Source of the DNA: Paraescarpia echinospica
Taxonomy: Eukaryota > Annelida > Polychaeta > Sabellida > Siboglinidae
Direction of reading: 5' to 3'
DNA length: 64,000 nt
NCBI GenBank assembly: GCA_020002185.1
Contig: CM034542.1
Coordinates: 54,952,518 to 55,016,517 of the forward strand
The notes under the pieces were generated by a model that ran no database searches, had not been told where the DNA came from, and saw only the letters and a list, made by a program, of their open reading frames with translations. Positions 1 through 12,130 of the stretch are shown here, piece by piece (position 1 is the stretch's first letter; each line of letters opens with the position of its first letter). The position numbers and the translations under genes were made by a program.

Positions 1-1003
1 CATATGGGCAAAAGTTTTTTTGTGGCAAACTGGACAAATCAAACCAAAAAATAAAAATGTTGTTTAACTCTAACATGACTTTTGTTTTCTAACATGGTAC
101 ACAGGCCTAAACATTGTGAACCCCACTTCAACCACATTTCTGTGGCATCCGCCGAAAAATCATACTTTTTAGTGATGTTTATTACGACATCCGCAACCGT
201 TGGTAACAAAGTACACTGCTTGTTGTGAAAATACATAAAATTAAAGTTTATAATGCTATCTGGCTGCTACCAATACTATTACCTTTAGGAAAATCTATAC
301 AACCGAATGGGTTAATTTTTAGCTTTCATGACTAATACTCAACTCCAAATGATAGCTTATTTTCAGCATTTTTCACACTTTATACAAATTAAACCAAACG
401 TCATTCGCTATATCTTTTTAATGGATATCCAAAAAGCAGTATTGTTCATCATTATACATCTTGCCTGGTGTATATCCAAGACAGACATACAACATCAATA
501 TCATCGGTCGATATTTGTTAAAACAACGGAAACGTTTTTAGAACATTCCAGTTGGATGTCGTAATAAACATGAATACTTCATAGTTTCAACAGTGCCAAC
601 ATCTTTATAAAACATGTTTTCACCTTCCATTTGGCATTATATCACACAAATATTGTCAACCGTGTGATTTTGCGGAATTTTCGTTTAGGTTTATTTAACA
701 TGAGCGCTGGGATTCGAAGGGCGTGGAAGTCAACAATAAATGCTTTACGATTTCTCCATTTACATGTCACATGATAGCGTGAAATGTTGGAGAAGGAAGT
801 CTTCGGCACTCTGAATGGCAAGATGTGTGTGTCTTTCTTGATGGGTAGACTCGAATTGCCATTTTTATGTGGCGTGCGCCAAAAAAATATGATTTCTTTC
901 AACACCTATGGGTAATGTTTATGGACAATTATGTAAATGTACCATTTGGATATACCAACAACATACTATATAATGTTTTTGCCTTCCATTTGACAATATA
1001 TCA
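1..1003. repeat. No gene seen; AT-rich repeat-derived DNA
   Basis: I see no supported gene here. About 120 bases near 838-960 closely resemble 46270-46400, and part of 130-215 shares the same stretch describing a run of 'gtttattacgac'. A short block at 612-650 is repeated imperfectly at 965-1003. This looks like one dispersed repeat family, interrupted by the inverted-repeat element that begins at 1004. Confidence 0.4.
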
Positions 1004-1953
1004 TCCTAGAACAAATTCAGCTTGGTTGCCCAAACGGCAACTTTGGGCAACTCTGGTAATTTGCATAAATCCAAGATGGCCACTGGGTGATGTTTTGAAA
1101 ATTTAACTTTTGAACTACTTGTCTTAGAATGATGTACAATACCTCTTTTAAGGGGTGTTGGGGTCCGTAGAATCCATTTCTGATGTTATTTTTTTCAATT
1201 CAAGGTCAAGATCAGACGCTGAAGGTTAGGTGAAGGTCAAATGTTTGATTTCTCGTGGACAATGAATGGAAACTTCTACTAATTTATATTTTAGTTTATG
1301 CATGCACATAAATGGATAATCTTACAATACTTGACACATTTGTTCGTGAGAAAAAAACAGTAATCAGTCATATTTGAAACACGTAGTCACATCTGCTACA
1401 TGTAGTGTATAGTGCAAATATCATTATGAACATTGGCATTCATATTTCTTTGTGAGGGAAATTCTTGCATTAAGTTATCACGCACGAAAGTCATTGTAAG
1501 GATGATACAAGGATTGATATCCATAACTATGGATACAAGATAGTCTTACACAATGCTATGCTATAAGCGTAAGGTTTACGCTATCTTAGTAACTTCAGAT
1601 ATCACCTAATAATCTTTACAATTTACCTACTCCCACTCATCATCCAGGTAAGCAGGATCAGCAAGACCATCCTCAACATCTTCATGGTCTTCACCCTCCT
1701 CATCTACATCCTCATCCTCTACACTCTCATCCTCAAAATCCTCCTCCTCAGTATCCTCCATATCGATACCCTCCTCGTCTCCAGCCTTAGCCTTTTCTGT
1801 CTTAGTGTACGGATTACAGCAGCTCTCTTCGCCAGAGCAGTTGCAGTATGACGTGCACGAAAGATGTTCTTTGTGGCAGCCACAAACCTCCGTGCTGCAC
1901 TTCTTGCCTTGTGCCCTACACTCACAATGAATCACATCACATAGGTGTGGTGG
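1004..1953 (+). repeat. Left arm of the long inverted repeat
   Basis: This arm matches 4084-5026 in reverse complement, with scattered substitutions and small indels. The inner edge is near 1953, where similarity stops just after 'ggtgtggtggacc'. The arm holds a reversed copy of the element gene's 3' end (1627-1960) followed by ~620 bp of non-coding DNA. Confidence 0.85.
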
Positions 1954-1998
1954 ACCTGATGAAAGGTTCAGCGTTTGAAGTGTACGTGGCCGCAGCAT
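1627..1998 (-). pseudogene. Reversed copy of the element protein's C-terminus (CXC-like plus acidic tail)
   Basis: The frame encodes a Cys-rich segment with CEC, CGC and CNC pairs spaced like CXC (tesmin/TSO1 or EZH2-type) zinc-binding modules. It is followed by a tail of Glu/Asp runs ending in DDEWE and a stop. The first ~12 codons come from unrelated internal sequence, so the ATG at 1998 is probably not a real start. This copy keeps the frame through the Cys-rich/acidic junction, whereas the copy at 4084-4412 has lost one base there. CXC modules in known proteins bind DNA; that role here is inference. Confidence 0.55.
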
Positions 1999-4412
1999 AT
2001 CGGGGGCTGACAGGTATCTTCAATGGGAAATCCTGGATGAAAGCCATGCGATCCTTTCGGGGCGTATCAGCAGCGTTCTTGAAGCGGTTTTTATCAACAG
2101 GGCCGAAGATATTTGAGCGGATAGAGCAGTATCTGGACACTGCTCGCCTCCATCCAACTGGCTGGCACTGGGTGGACAACTTCCTTCTCCCCACAGTCCT
2201 CGTCCACCAGTTTGAGCGTGCAGAGAGAGAGGGTGACATTTACTTCAAACAGCTGGCCATGGAGCGCATGCTGAAGTACTTCTTCCTCGCTGGATACGTG
2301 CAGTACGCCCGCCATCTCACTCAGTATCTGTTGGAGATGCCTGTGCTCCATGTTGAGGCCACGGTGGACTTTGTGTCCAGCGCTTTTGTCTGTCGACACC
2401 ATGTGGGATACTGGAACGCTGTCTCTGGTGATCAGATTTGGCAAGCAGACTGCCATCAAGATCAGAAAGGGAGCTCTCAAGGGCATGACTCTGTCTGCTG
2501 AGCTAGTTTGTGAGTGGATTGACGCCGTCCCCACCACCGTGCACGTGTCAGACTGCGTGGACTACATCTACTCTGCTGATCCACCAGGCCATTCTGCGCA
2601 GAAACAGCACAAGCAGGAGTTGAAACACCGGCGTGTCTTGGATGCGGGGTTTCATTGATGCAGAGGTGCAGAAGTACCCTCACCCACTGGAAGATCACCG
2701 CCATTATCTGTACAATCACGTCACCGGCCAAGTTGCTCCTGCTGAAGTGAATGTGGCTGATTCGATTGTGCTTGGAGAAAAGATGCAGAGCAAGTACATC
2801 GCCAGTTTTCCCGATGGGTTCTACGACACAATCAGTAGTCCCATCAAGACGATGGACATTCTAAAGAAGCAAGACAAAGGCAACAAGGGTAGGCCAGTCA
2901 TCGATCTTGAGAACATTTTTCTCTGGCTCTTGATGATTGGTCAGCGGCGGCAGATGGATCTTGAGCCTCTGTTCAACTACGAGCTGTTTGCAATGCCTCC
3001 ATCGCTCTTCGACGAGCATGGTTGTCTCCGCAAAGCCAACAAGTCGGGGCTGGTCAAGCGCCTGGGTGTGCTCAAGATCTCGCCAAAAGCTGCTGAAATT
3101 GTCATCATGGATGTTCAGCAGATGTTCTACCATATCGTGTAGCCACACGGCGGCAATCCCTCAGATCTGATAGCATCCACCCTGGGTCGTCTGAGTCACT
3201 ATCCAGATAGAAAATCATTGTCTTCGACAAGTACCAAGATGTATCTGCCACGGATCACGAGAGAATACGGCGGACTGGTGACGTTACCCTCATCTACGAG
3301 CTCTCCATCACCAGTCCTCTGCCCAAAAGAGATGCAATTCTAAAGAGCAAGAACAACAAGCGGAGCCTGGAGAGCGTGTTGTCTACCTTCAGTGCAGGAG
3401 AGAACGCGACGATGGAAACTCGTGACGATGGTGCGTTTGGTCATGATGAGGCGGCCATCACCATGATATCCTATGGCATTGAAGCAGCCAACTCTGGCAA
3501 ATGCGTGATCCGTGTACTTAGCAACTACACAGACATGTTTGTCCTATTAGTCTATTGGGTGTATCGGTAGGAGATGGTGTGCAAGGTGCAGATGGAGCGG
3601 TGGGATGGGACAGTGCTGGGTATCAACGCCACCTGCGCTGACATAGGGCCACAGTGTCTGCAGCTGCTTGGCATGCACGCACTCAGCGGGGACGACACCA
3701 AAGGCAAGATCAATGCACTAAACACCTTGCTCACTGGGGACTTCCCAGATTTGGATGATGTGCTGGGGGAAGTGGGCGCCACGCAGGCGGATCTGATAGA
3801 GACGACGAAAACCTTCTTCATCGCTCTGTATGGTCAGCCACTGGGGACATCCATGGAGTCTGCACGCTTCACACTCTTCACCAAGAAGGAGAACAGTCCC
3901 GAAATCAAGGCACAGCCTACAGCACCACCAACGTGTTTTTGCACGTGCTGCGGGCCCATCTGCAGATCATGATGTGGAAAGCGGCAGGCCAGCAAGCCCC
4001 ATCCGATGAGTCAGCCGAAACACTCACTTCGGGTTGGAGATCCGGGATGGCGTTCCCTCTCCTGTTATTGCTCAGGGTGACCTCGGTCCACCACACCTGT
4101 GTGATGTGATTCATTGTGAGTGTATGGCACAAAGCAAGAAGTACAGCACGGAAGTTTGTGGCTGCCACAAAGAACATCTTTCGTGTACGTCATACTGCAA
4201 CTGCTCTGGCGAAGAGGGCTGCTGTAATCGTACACTAAGACAGAAGAGGCTAAGGCTGGAGACGATGAGGGTATCGAGATGGAGGATACCGAGGAGGAGG
4301 ATTTTGAGGTTGAGAGTGTAGAGGATGAGAATGTAAATGAGGAGGGTGAAGGCCATGAAGATGTTGAGGATGGTCTTCCTGGTCCTGATTACATGGATGA
4401 TGAATGGGAGTA
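1957..4412 (+). pseudogene. Broken gene of the metazoan repetitive PIN-like/CXC protein family
   Basis: Consecutive pieces in changing frames make one decayed protein: 1975-2460, 2400-2640, 2633-3142, then 3140-3570, 3574-3970 and 4034-4412. Recognisable family stretches are a WHWVDN block, DLENIFLWLL, an ELFAMPPSLFDE block, HDEAAITMISY, a TDMFVLLVYW block and LSGDDTK, then the CXC-like tail. The Asp-rich blocks (DEA, a TD pair, GDDT) fit the metal-binding positions of PIN/FEN1-like nucleases, though a first Asp of the usual SDDTD motif reads SNYTD here. There are at least four frameshifts and one in-frame stop at 3568. The N-terminal part, which carries a GFH...FLG motif in the relative at 51.5-52.9 kb, is absent. 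I know the family only as uncharacterised repetitive proteins; nuclease activity is inference. Confidence 0.65.
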
Positions 4413-5026
4413 GGTAAATGGTAAATATATATCTGAAGTTACTAAGATAGCGTAAACATTACGCTTGTAGCATACCATTGTGTAAGATTATTTTTTATCC
4501 ATAGTTATGGATATCAATCCTTGTATCATCCTTACAATGACTTTCGTGCATGATTACTTAATGCAAGAATTTCCCTCACAAAGGAATATGAATGCCAATG
4601 TTCATAATGATATTTGCACTATACACTACGTGTAGCAGATGTGACTACGTGTTTCAAATATGACTGATTACTGGTTTTTCTCTCGAACAAATGTGTCAAA
4701 TATTGTAAGATTATTAATTTATGTGCATAAATAAACTAAAATATAAATTAGTAGAAGTTTCCATTCATTGTCCACGAGAAATCAAACATTTGACCTTCAC
4801 CTGACCTTCAGCGTCTGATCTTGACCTTGAATTGAAAAAAATAACATTAGAAATGGATTCTACGCACACCAACACCCCTTAAAAGAGGTATTATACATCA
4901 TTCTAGGACAAGTAGTTCAAAAGTTAAATTTTAAAGATATTGTCCAGTGGCCATATTGGATTTATGCAAATTACCAGAGTTGCCCAAAGTTGCCGTTTGG
5001 GCAACCAAGCTGAATTTGTTCTAGGA
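4084..5026 (+). repeat. Right arm of the long inverted repeat
   Basis: This is the inverted partner of 1004-1953. It contains the natural 3' end of the element gene (stop near 4410) and 3' flank. A one-base loss near 4230 shifts the frame inside the Cys-rich tail. Confidence 0.85.
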
Positions 5027-5920
5027 CCCCATATGAGTACAAATCAACAAAAAACGTTCATAGGATAGAACATTTCTAGGTTCATGAAATGACAAATGGA
5101 CTATTTGGGGAACCCGCGTTTTGTCAGTCTGTTGCACCACGGGGAGTCAAGCGTGGCCGAATTTGGTGTCAACTGTCAATGGTTGGTGGGTGATAATACC
5201 GGCGACGGCGATCCGCTGTTTTTCAGGCACATTAAACGCTATTTACAGCATTCAGTCACTGATCCACATCCAACTGACTTGCGATGTCTAGAACCAGTAC
5301 CTTCACCGTCTATTCAATATTGACGAAAACTCCAGGCACGACTACTATATTCCGATTTTTTTGGTGTACAGCGCTACAGACACCGTTGCGTATAACTACA
5401 CACAGGAGACACGCTGATATAATGTATATAATGAAAACGACACGAATGCTACAACACAGCCAAGCCGTCCACGTGTGAATTGGTTCGTACGTTCACCAGG
5501 CACGGAGCAACCTATCGTGCACGCAACGCGTTCTCCTGGGCAGACAACTGCTCATTATACGTTGACGCTACCGAAAGACGAGTTCGTATAACCAGTCGTG
5601 GCGGCATTTGCCAACTCGTCGTGTATATAGGTCTCAACCCCGGACAATACTTGTATAGTGGAACTTCACTATTAGGGTCACCCTTAAGACTGGACAAAAG
5701 TGACTTGAATAGAGAAGTGGCCATATTAGTGAGACTAATTGCGTAAACTGTTCTGCTACATAAACAATTTGGGACTATGCTAGGGTGGTCTTAATTGCGA
5801 GGTGGCTGTATTACCGAGGTGACCGTAAACCGAGATTTGATTGTATTTATATGACTTAATTACTAGCATTTAAAGCCCACCAATTAACCAGTGTTGTTTC
5901 ATACGCCTTTGAAAGCTATG
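5027..5920. other. No gene seen
   Basis: Several short open frames occur here (for example 5096-5323 and 5480-5746), but none shows a recognisable motif, splice context or family. The base composition is less AT-rich than on either side. Confidence 0.3.
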
Positions 5921-6720
5921 GACGTGAACATTTCTTTATTTTTGTCAATTCAATTACGTTTGGATGATGTGCACAGTCACAATCTCATGAACCTTCACGT
6001 GTACGTTCCAACCAGCTACCAGAAATCAGAAATGCGTCTGAAATGTATTGATGAAGAAAGATGTCCTATGCAAATGCGATTCAAGAAACCAAAGTGAGCA
6101 ACACATGGGAAACTTATGGTTTGTTTATCTGGATGTAAGCAAGCGAATTCTTACACATTCTAGCCACGTATCTGACATGTTTGTTAAAGGCAACCATTTT
6201 GCTCATACTTTTTGCTGTCACAATTACGCAGCTTATCAACGACGAGGGGATTTGAAAGTGAGATGACACGTACCTCGACTGGAAGCTGTGCAGGTAACCA
6301 TACACGTCCTCCGAGTACAGACACACCTGGTCTCCTACGCAGAGTGCCTCCCCCTCCATCAAGCTACGGGTGTCTCAACGACTCAACTGTTTAAACATAA
6401 GTCTGCCAGCGGCGTACTTCGCGACAGACTTTGCTCCGTCGACGAATCGGAACCCTCGGAACGTACACCCGTCAGCGATTACTAAAATTGACATGAAAAG
6501 GGGATTGTCGGCCGAATACATTCACATGTAGTGCATCATCAGCATTTAGTTGGGTCAGATTAAGCCGCGAGAACACCTGAATAAAGTAGCTGCTATGCTA
6601 GCCTATGTCAACGTACTGTGGTCAACTAGTGCTGGTGAATAAACACCGCCCAGGTCTGTCTTGACTTGTCGTCGCCCATTCAGCTGCTGATTGTGCAATT
6701 GACAGGCGGCCAAAAACAAG
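5921..6720 (+). repeat. ~800 bp dispersed repeat, copy A
   Basis: It matches 12131-12998 from 'ggacgtgaacatt' onward, through 'gatgtgcacagtcacaatctc', and on to the stretch before the N gap. Copy A lacks ~100 bases found in copy B near 12630-12730. No protein is recognised in it. Its left edge coincides with the point where copy B joins a LINE. Confidence 0.6.
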
Positions 6721-7212
6721 ACCGGCGTCGGAGAGGTGCGGCTTGTCCATTTGCCGATGAAACGTAGGCATTTCTGGTATGCAGTTAACTGAATGAAATC
6801 ACACGGATCCTGTTGGCAGTGAATGATATGCACGCGCGCGTGTAGCCCTACACCGTTGTTAGTTACGCACGCACGCACGCACGCACACACACACTACGAT
6901 ATTATGCAGTCCTTGGGACTGCTAAAAGCGATTTACACTTCTCTCCCTGGCAGACCATTTCGGTCAAACATAATCTCGACTTATTTGGGAGGCATCAAAA
7001 CAGGCTACAGTTACTGCGAAGACTGTTCGTACGTAAATGTACACCACTGCGTGTGTGCGTGCGTGCGTGCGCGTGCGTTCATGTGTGTGTATGCGTGCGT
7101 GTTTGCATGTATGTATGTCTGTGTATGTGTGTTGCGAGCGTGCGTGTATGAGAGAGAGGGAATATGCTTGTGTGCGTGTGCGCATGAGTGCGAGTACATA
7201 TTTATTTATGAA

Positions 7213-7322
7213 TGTTGTCGCGCTGTCGCGCTGTTGTCGCGTTGTTGTCGCGCTGTTGTCGCGCTGTTGTCGCGCTGTTGTCGCGTTGTTGTCGCGCTGT
7301 TGTCGCGCTGTTGTCGCGCAGT
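7213..7322 (+). repeat. 11 bp minisatellite (gttgtcgcgct)n
   Basis: About ten near-perfect tandem copies of an 11-base unit, preceded by GT/GCGT-rich low-complexity DNA at 6860-7200. The open frames across this stretch are repeat artefacts. Confidence 0.85.
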
Positions 7323-8060
7323 CGGTCATTACATTTGAAGACGGGGGCGGGGGTAGGGTGCCGGTCATAATAACGCTTATTACATAACTGACTAGAAAGG
7401 AGAAAAATAGGAGAAAAATCTTCAAAAATATCCGCCACTTCTATACTGTCTGTTAAACATTCAAACATATGAAACTTATGCAATAACCATCATTGGCCAA
7501 ATCATGTCTCGCTAGCTGGGTTTCGTGAATATTCAGTCTGAAAAAAATATGTTCGGGTATGTTCGTGGTACCCTGGCCTGCGTGGGCTCTAGGCACGGGC
7601 CTACAGTGCCTATTGGTTAATCCGCCACTGGATGTAGCTCGCTAATAACACGCAACTTGGAACACCGTCTCACGGGTGTGGCGGTGTAATAAGTTAGTAT
7701 GTATAATATCGACAAACATAGTTTAATTGGTGGAAATTAAACAACCATTCAGAAACGTAAAACGGTAATTTCTGATGTAATAGCGTAGTCTCTGGGACCG
7801 GTCAACACGTTTAGCTCTTCACCCCCGGCAGACCTGTCGAGTCCAGCACCAACTGTCTTTCTGTATGAATCGTGAATAGCTACGGTTCCTGGCTCGCGGT
7901 CTGGCGCCACTGTTCCAGCCTTGGCCAATGTTAAAGGAATCGGCGAAAACTTGTGGGAGATAATGCAAGGATTTAAATGTAGTAACTCATATTTCGCTGG
8001 TCCTGTTTCCGTGTAAATGACTGATGACTTCTAACACATTTAGCGCCCATGCAGCAATAT

Positions 8061-8243
<183 letters not shown>

Positions 8244-8369
8244 TACGCGTGTGCGAATGAATGTGAGTATACATTTATTTATGAATGTGTACATATGTGT
8301 TTAGTGTGTGTTTTCAACATTTTCATAGATTGAATGCATAATTGTCACAATCAGGTACCTTAGCAACTT

Positions 8370-8835
8370 GATGGGGACAGACCGGATAATAGCACCACAT
8401 TTTTGGTGCTTTCTTGACCAAAAATATTTCACGTTTTGATCGGAGTCAGCAAATATTTTGGGTGGGTCCATTATTTGTCACCGCCGTAGAACCAATATAT
8501 GGCGTTTTACCCAGTTTTCCCATGGGATATGGAATATACCGAATTAATGCTTTTTGCTTCCTCCCTGATCAATAGCATTCCACATTTTTATCGGGATCAC
8601 GAACTTTTTGGGTGAGTCCATTATTTTTCACCCCCAGTGAACCAATACATGTTGTTTAAAAAAAATTCCCATGGAATAGACCGAATAAATGTATCAATTT
8701 CTGTAACTACATCCTTGATCAATAACATTTCACATTTTAATCGGAGTCACGAACTTTTTTGGTGGGTCCATTAATTTTTCTCCCCCACTGAAACGCTATA
8801 TATGCCGTTTCACTTAATTTTCCGATGGGACTGAC
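8370..8835 (+). repeat. ~150 bp unit in three degenerate tandem copies
   Basis: The phrase 'ggtgggtccattatt', or a close variant, recurs near 8460, 8610 and 8762. Each copy follows a 'cacattttaatcgg'-like stretch and precedes 'cccatggga'. The copies are diverged, so the array is old. Confidence 0.65.
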
Positions 8836-9031
8836 CGGATAACTTTCCACAACCAACGTCACGACGTTTGATGAGTATGCTGACGCTGTCATTATTCCTC
8901 ACGTCGTCAAGCAGTTAACGAACTCCCAACAGATTTAACAAGATTTAACAAGATTGCCATCCAGAGAATTAACTCTAGATGGCAGGTGGACAAGGAAGCC
9001 CTTTGGCTTATCGAGAGTCCAACCCTTTTAT

Positions 9032-10904
9032 CTACATATATCCAGCCCTTCTGAGGTATGTGTCGATTTTATTTTTAAACATATTCACACTACTAGCACC
9101 CATACAATCATCAGATAATCTGTTCCATTCATTCACAGTCCTTTGTGAAAATGAAAATTTTCTTACGTCTAATCTACACTGTTCCTTTACTAATGTAACT
9201 TCGTGTCCTCTAGTTTTTCTATCTTTCTTAACTGAAAAAAACATATTTCTATCAATATTTTCATAACCATTCAATATTTTAAACACTTCTATCTGATCTC
9301 CTCTCAATCTCCTGGTCTCTAGTGTTGTTAAACCACATTCTTTTAGGCGTTTTTTATAACTAAGATCCCTTAGTTTTGGTATCATTTTAGTCGCTCTCCT
9401 CTGTACTCTTTCTAGCATATCTATGTCCTTCTTGCGGTATGGCCTCCACGCTTGTATACAATATTCTAAATGAGGCCTAACTATTGTTTTGTACAGCGGT
9501 ATTATTAGTTCTTTTTCTTTATATGCTATATTTCGCCTAATCAATCCAAGGATTTGATTTCCTTTTGAAGCTGCAATTCCACACTGCTCTGAAACCTTCA
9601 TGTCAGCACTAATTGTCAGCCCTAAGTCTTTTTCTTTTACAGTAGTATTTAGAACAGTTCCCTCCATTGTATATTCTACATATCCGTTCCCATGTCCTGT
9701 GTGAAGACATTTACATTTCCCAAAATTGAACAACATTTGCCACTTTTCAGACCATTTGATCAACCTGTCAAGATCATCTTGTAAATGCTGTCTATCTCCA
9801 TCACTTTTAATCCTTCTAAACACTTTTGTATCATCTGCAAATTTCAACACCTTGCTAGCTATATCATCGTCCAAATCGTTTATATATATATTAAGGATAA
9901 TATAGGTCCCAGTACTGATCCTGTGGAACCCCACTCAAAACTGATTTCCAGTTTGAAGCCTCTCCATCAACAACTACCCGTTGTCTTCTGTCAATCAGCC
10001 ATTTTTCTATCCAGTTAATTATACCATTTCCTATGCCATGGGCTTTTAGTTTAAGCAGTAATCTCTGATGTGGCACTTTGTCGAAAGCTTTTTGAAAATC
10101 TAAGTAGATGATATCTACTGGTGATCCATCATCTACCCACTTAGTGATATCTTCCAAAAAACATAACATATTTGTTAAGCATGACCTCGCTTTTAGAAAC
10201 CCATGTTGAGATGGGTTTATCAAGTTATGTTTAACAAGAAAATCCACCATGTGATCTTTAATTGGTCTTTCTAATAATTTACAAATCACTGATGTTAAAC
10301 TCACTGGTCTATAGTTCTCTGACTTGTTTCTCGAACCTTTTTTAAATAACGGTATAATGTTTGCTTCTTTCCATTCTAAAGGAACCACTCCCTCTTCTAA
10401 TGACAAGTTGAAAACTGTTGCAAGCGGTATGCTAATTTGTTCTACAATTTCCAATAGTAGTTTGTGTGGAATACCATCCACTCCAGGTGATTTATTACCC
10501 TTCATAGCCCTGATTTTCTTAGCTACCATTTCTGGGGTTACAATTAACTGTCTTAAATAGTCTGATTCTGCCCCCTTGAACTTAGCCTCTGGTACTGGCA
10601 GTGAACTAGTGTCTTCTCTGGTAAACACTGAACTAAAATACATATTCAGGTCTTCCGCCATTAAGAATCCTTCTGATATTACATTTCCAGCACTATCTTC
10701 TAGAGGACCGACCTTATCCTGAACTTTCTGTTTGCTTCGAATATATGCATAAAAACTCTTGCTGTCATGTTTTATATTACAAGCTAATTTATGTTCATAG
10801 CTTCTCTTTGAATTTCTAATTTCAGCTGTAGCTTGGTTTAGTGCTTCTTTATAAATGTTGTAGTTTTCGTCATTTCCAGTACGTCTATATGACTTCCACA
10901 TCAT
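9032..10904 (-). pseudogene. LINE reverse transcriptase, frameshifted
   Basis: The two frames overlap at 9891-9934. The first ends soon after the GVPQ motif, and the second resumes with YINDLDDDIA and the FADD catalytic box. The C-terminal part contains HLEYCIQAWRPYRKKD and RRATKMIP blocks typical of CR1/Jockey-group ORF2. The frameshift is a missing base relative to copy 2, so this copy cannot make a full RT. Confidence 0.88.
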
Positions 10905-11156
10905 TTCTTTATACTTAATTTTTATAATGGCTTCTTTCGATAAGTGTTTCTTTTTGGACAGTTTCCCGTGTTTTTTTAAGGGAACAAATTTGACGATGAT
11001 GCATTCAATTTCACTCTAAGATATTCCAGCATTCTGTTGCTGTCTTATTCTTCAGTGTGTTATTCCAGTCTATCTTTGCTAAATATTTCCTTATGTCCTT
11101 ATATTTTCCTTTGTGGAAATTTCTCCTGTACTGCTTTTTACTATTCCTTTCTGATT

Positions 11157-11930
11157 TTACTTTGATGGTAAAATGTATCTGGTTGTGATCACTATTCCCA
11201 GTGGCTCACATATCCTGACATTGTCAACTAATTCATTCTGTGAGGACAAAACTATGTCTAACACATTCTCTCCCCTGGTTGGTTCTAGCACATGTTGAGA
11301 AAGGAAACTATCTTGTACTAAAACTAAAAACTTGTGGTCCTCACTATCCATACTCTGTAGAGATTTCCATTTTATATGCCCATGGTTGAAATCCCCCATA
11401 ATAACACAGTCCCGTTTGCTCACTTCCCTTATAGCATTTTGTATTTTTTCATTCTCTTCTATGCTTATGTTTGGACTTCGATAAGCTAATCCAACCGTTA
11501 ACGTTGACTTTCCTGTAACTATGTTACACCAAACAGCTTCTTCGCAATCTGCTTCTCTGTCTAATTTTATTTCATAAGCCTGGATAGATTCTTTAATATA
11601 TAAAATAACTCCACCTCCCCTTCTTCCTATTCTATCTTTCCTAAACATTACATATCCTGCCAGTCCCAATTCGGCATCTGATATATCGGTGGTTGCCCAT
11701 GATTCGGTTATACCTATTATGTGAGGGTCAATATCTTCAACCATAATGTTTAGTTCATTTCTTTTGTTTACTATACTCCTTGCATTTAAACAAACACATT
11801 TATATCCAGCTTCAGAACAGTTTTCCAGACTGTTCTTTGCTGAATTATTTTTGCTGTCTTTATCTATGCCTCCAGTTTCAGGCTTCTCTGCGAGTCCCCC
11901 CTGCGAATTTAGTTTAAATAGATGCAACCT
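11157..11930 (-). pseudogene. LINE endonuclease domain
   Basis: This is an exonuclease-endonuclease-phosphatase domain with the blocks CLNARSIVNKRNEL, IIGITESW, RRGGGVILYI, YRSPN and MGDFNHG. These carry the catalytic Asn, Glu and Asp-Phe-Asn positions of the family. The frame breaks just before the expected final SDH motif near 11180. Confidence 0.85.
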
Positions 11931-12130
11931 GTCCCACTCTCAACAGATCTCAGCAGATTCTCTGAGAATACTGCTGCCCCCTTTCCACTTAGATGGAGGC
12001 CATCTCTCATGTACATATCTTCTCTCCCAACAAAGTACCCCCATAAATCTATGAATCCCTCGCCCTCTTCTTCACACATCTGCTCAACTAGTGCGTTGAT
12101 CGCCATCCTCTTACAGTTTCTGTATGATGC

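Larger units (their letters stand above)
1004..5026 (+). mobile_element. DNA element with ~945 bp terminal inverted repeats and a PIN/CXC-type gene
   Basis: Bases 1004-1953 and 4084-5026 are inverted copies of each other. Both outer ends read TCCTAGAACAAATTCAG inward. Between them lies a broken open frame for a protein family found in many copies in invertebrate genomes, with a PIN/FEN1-like nuclease region and a Cys-rich tail. The arms include the 3' end of that gene plus its 3' flank, so the gene's C-terminus is present twice and its N-terminal half is missing. I see no clear target-site duplication next to the ends. This could be a genuine terminal-inverted-repeat transposon derivative, or a fold-back rearrangement of one. 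The structure is seen directly; the class is unassigned. Confidence 0.7.

Noticed and set aside
1937..2239. Minus-strand frames opposite the PIN-type gene (also 2094-2537 and 2861-3148)
   Set aside because: Antisense shadows of the plus-strand gene, whose family motifs are on the other strand.
996..5040. Target-site duplication at the ends of the long inverted-repeat element
   Set aside because: The flanks ('atatatca' left, 'ccccatat' right) share only a short AT stretch that is not aligned to the ends, so no duplication is claimed.
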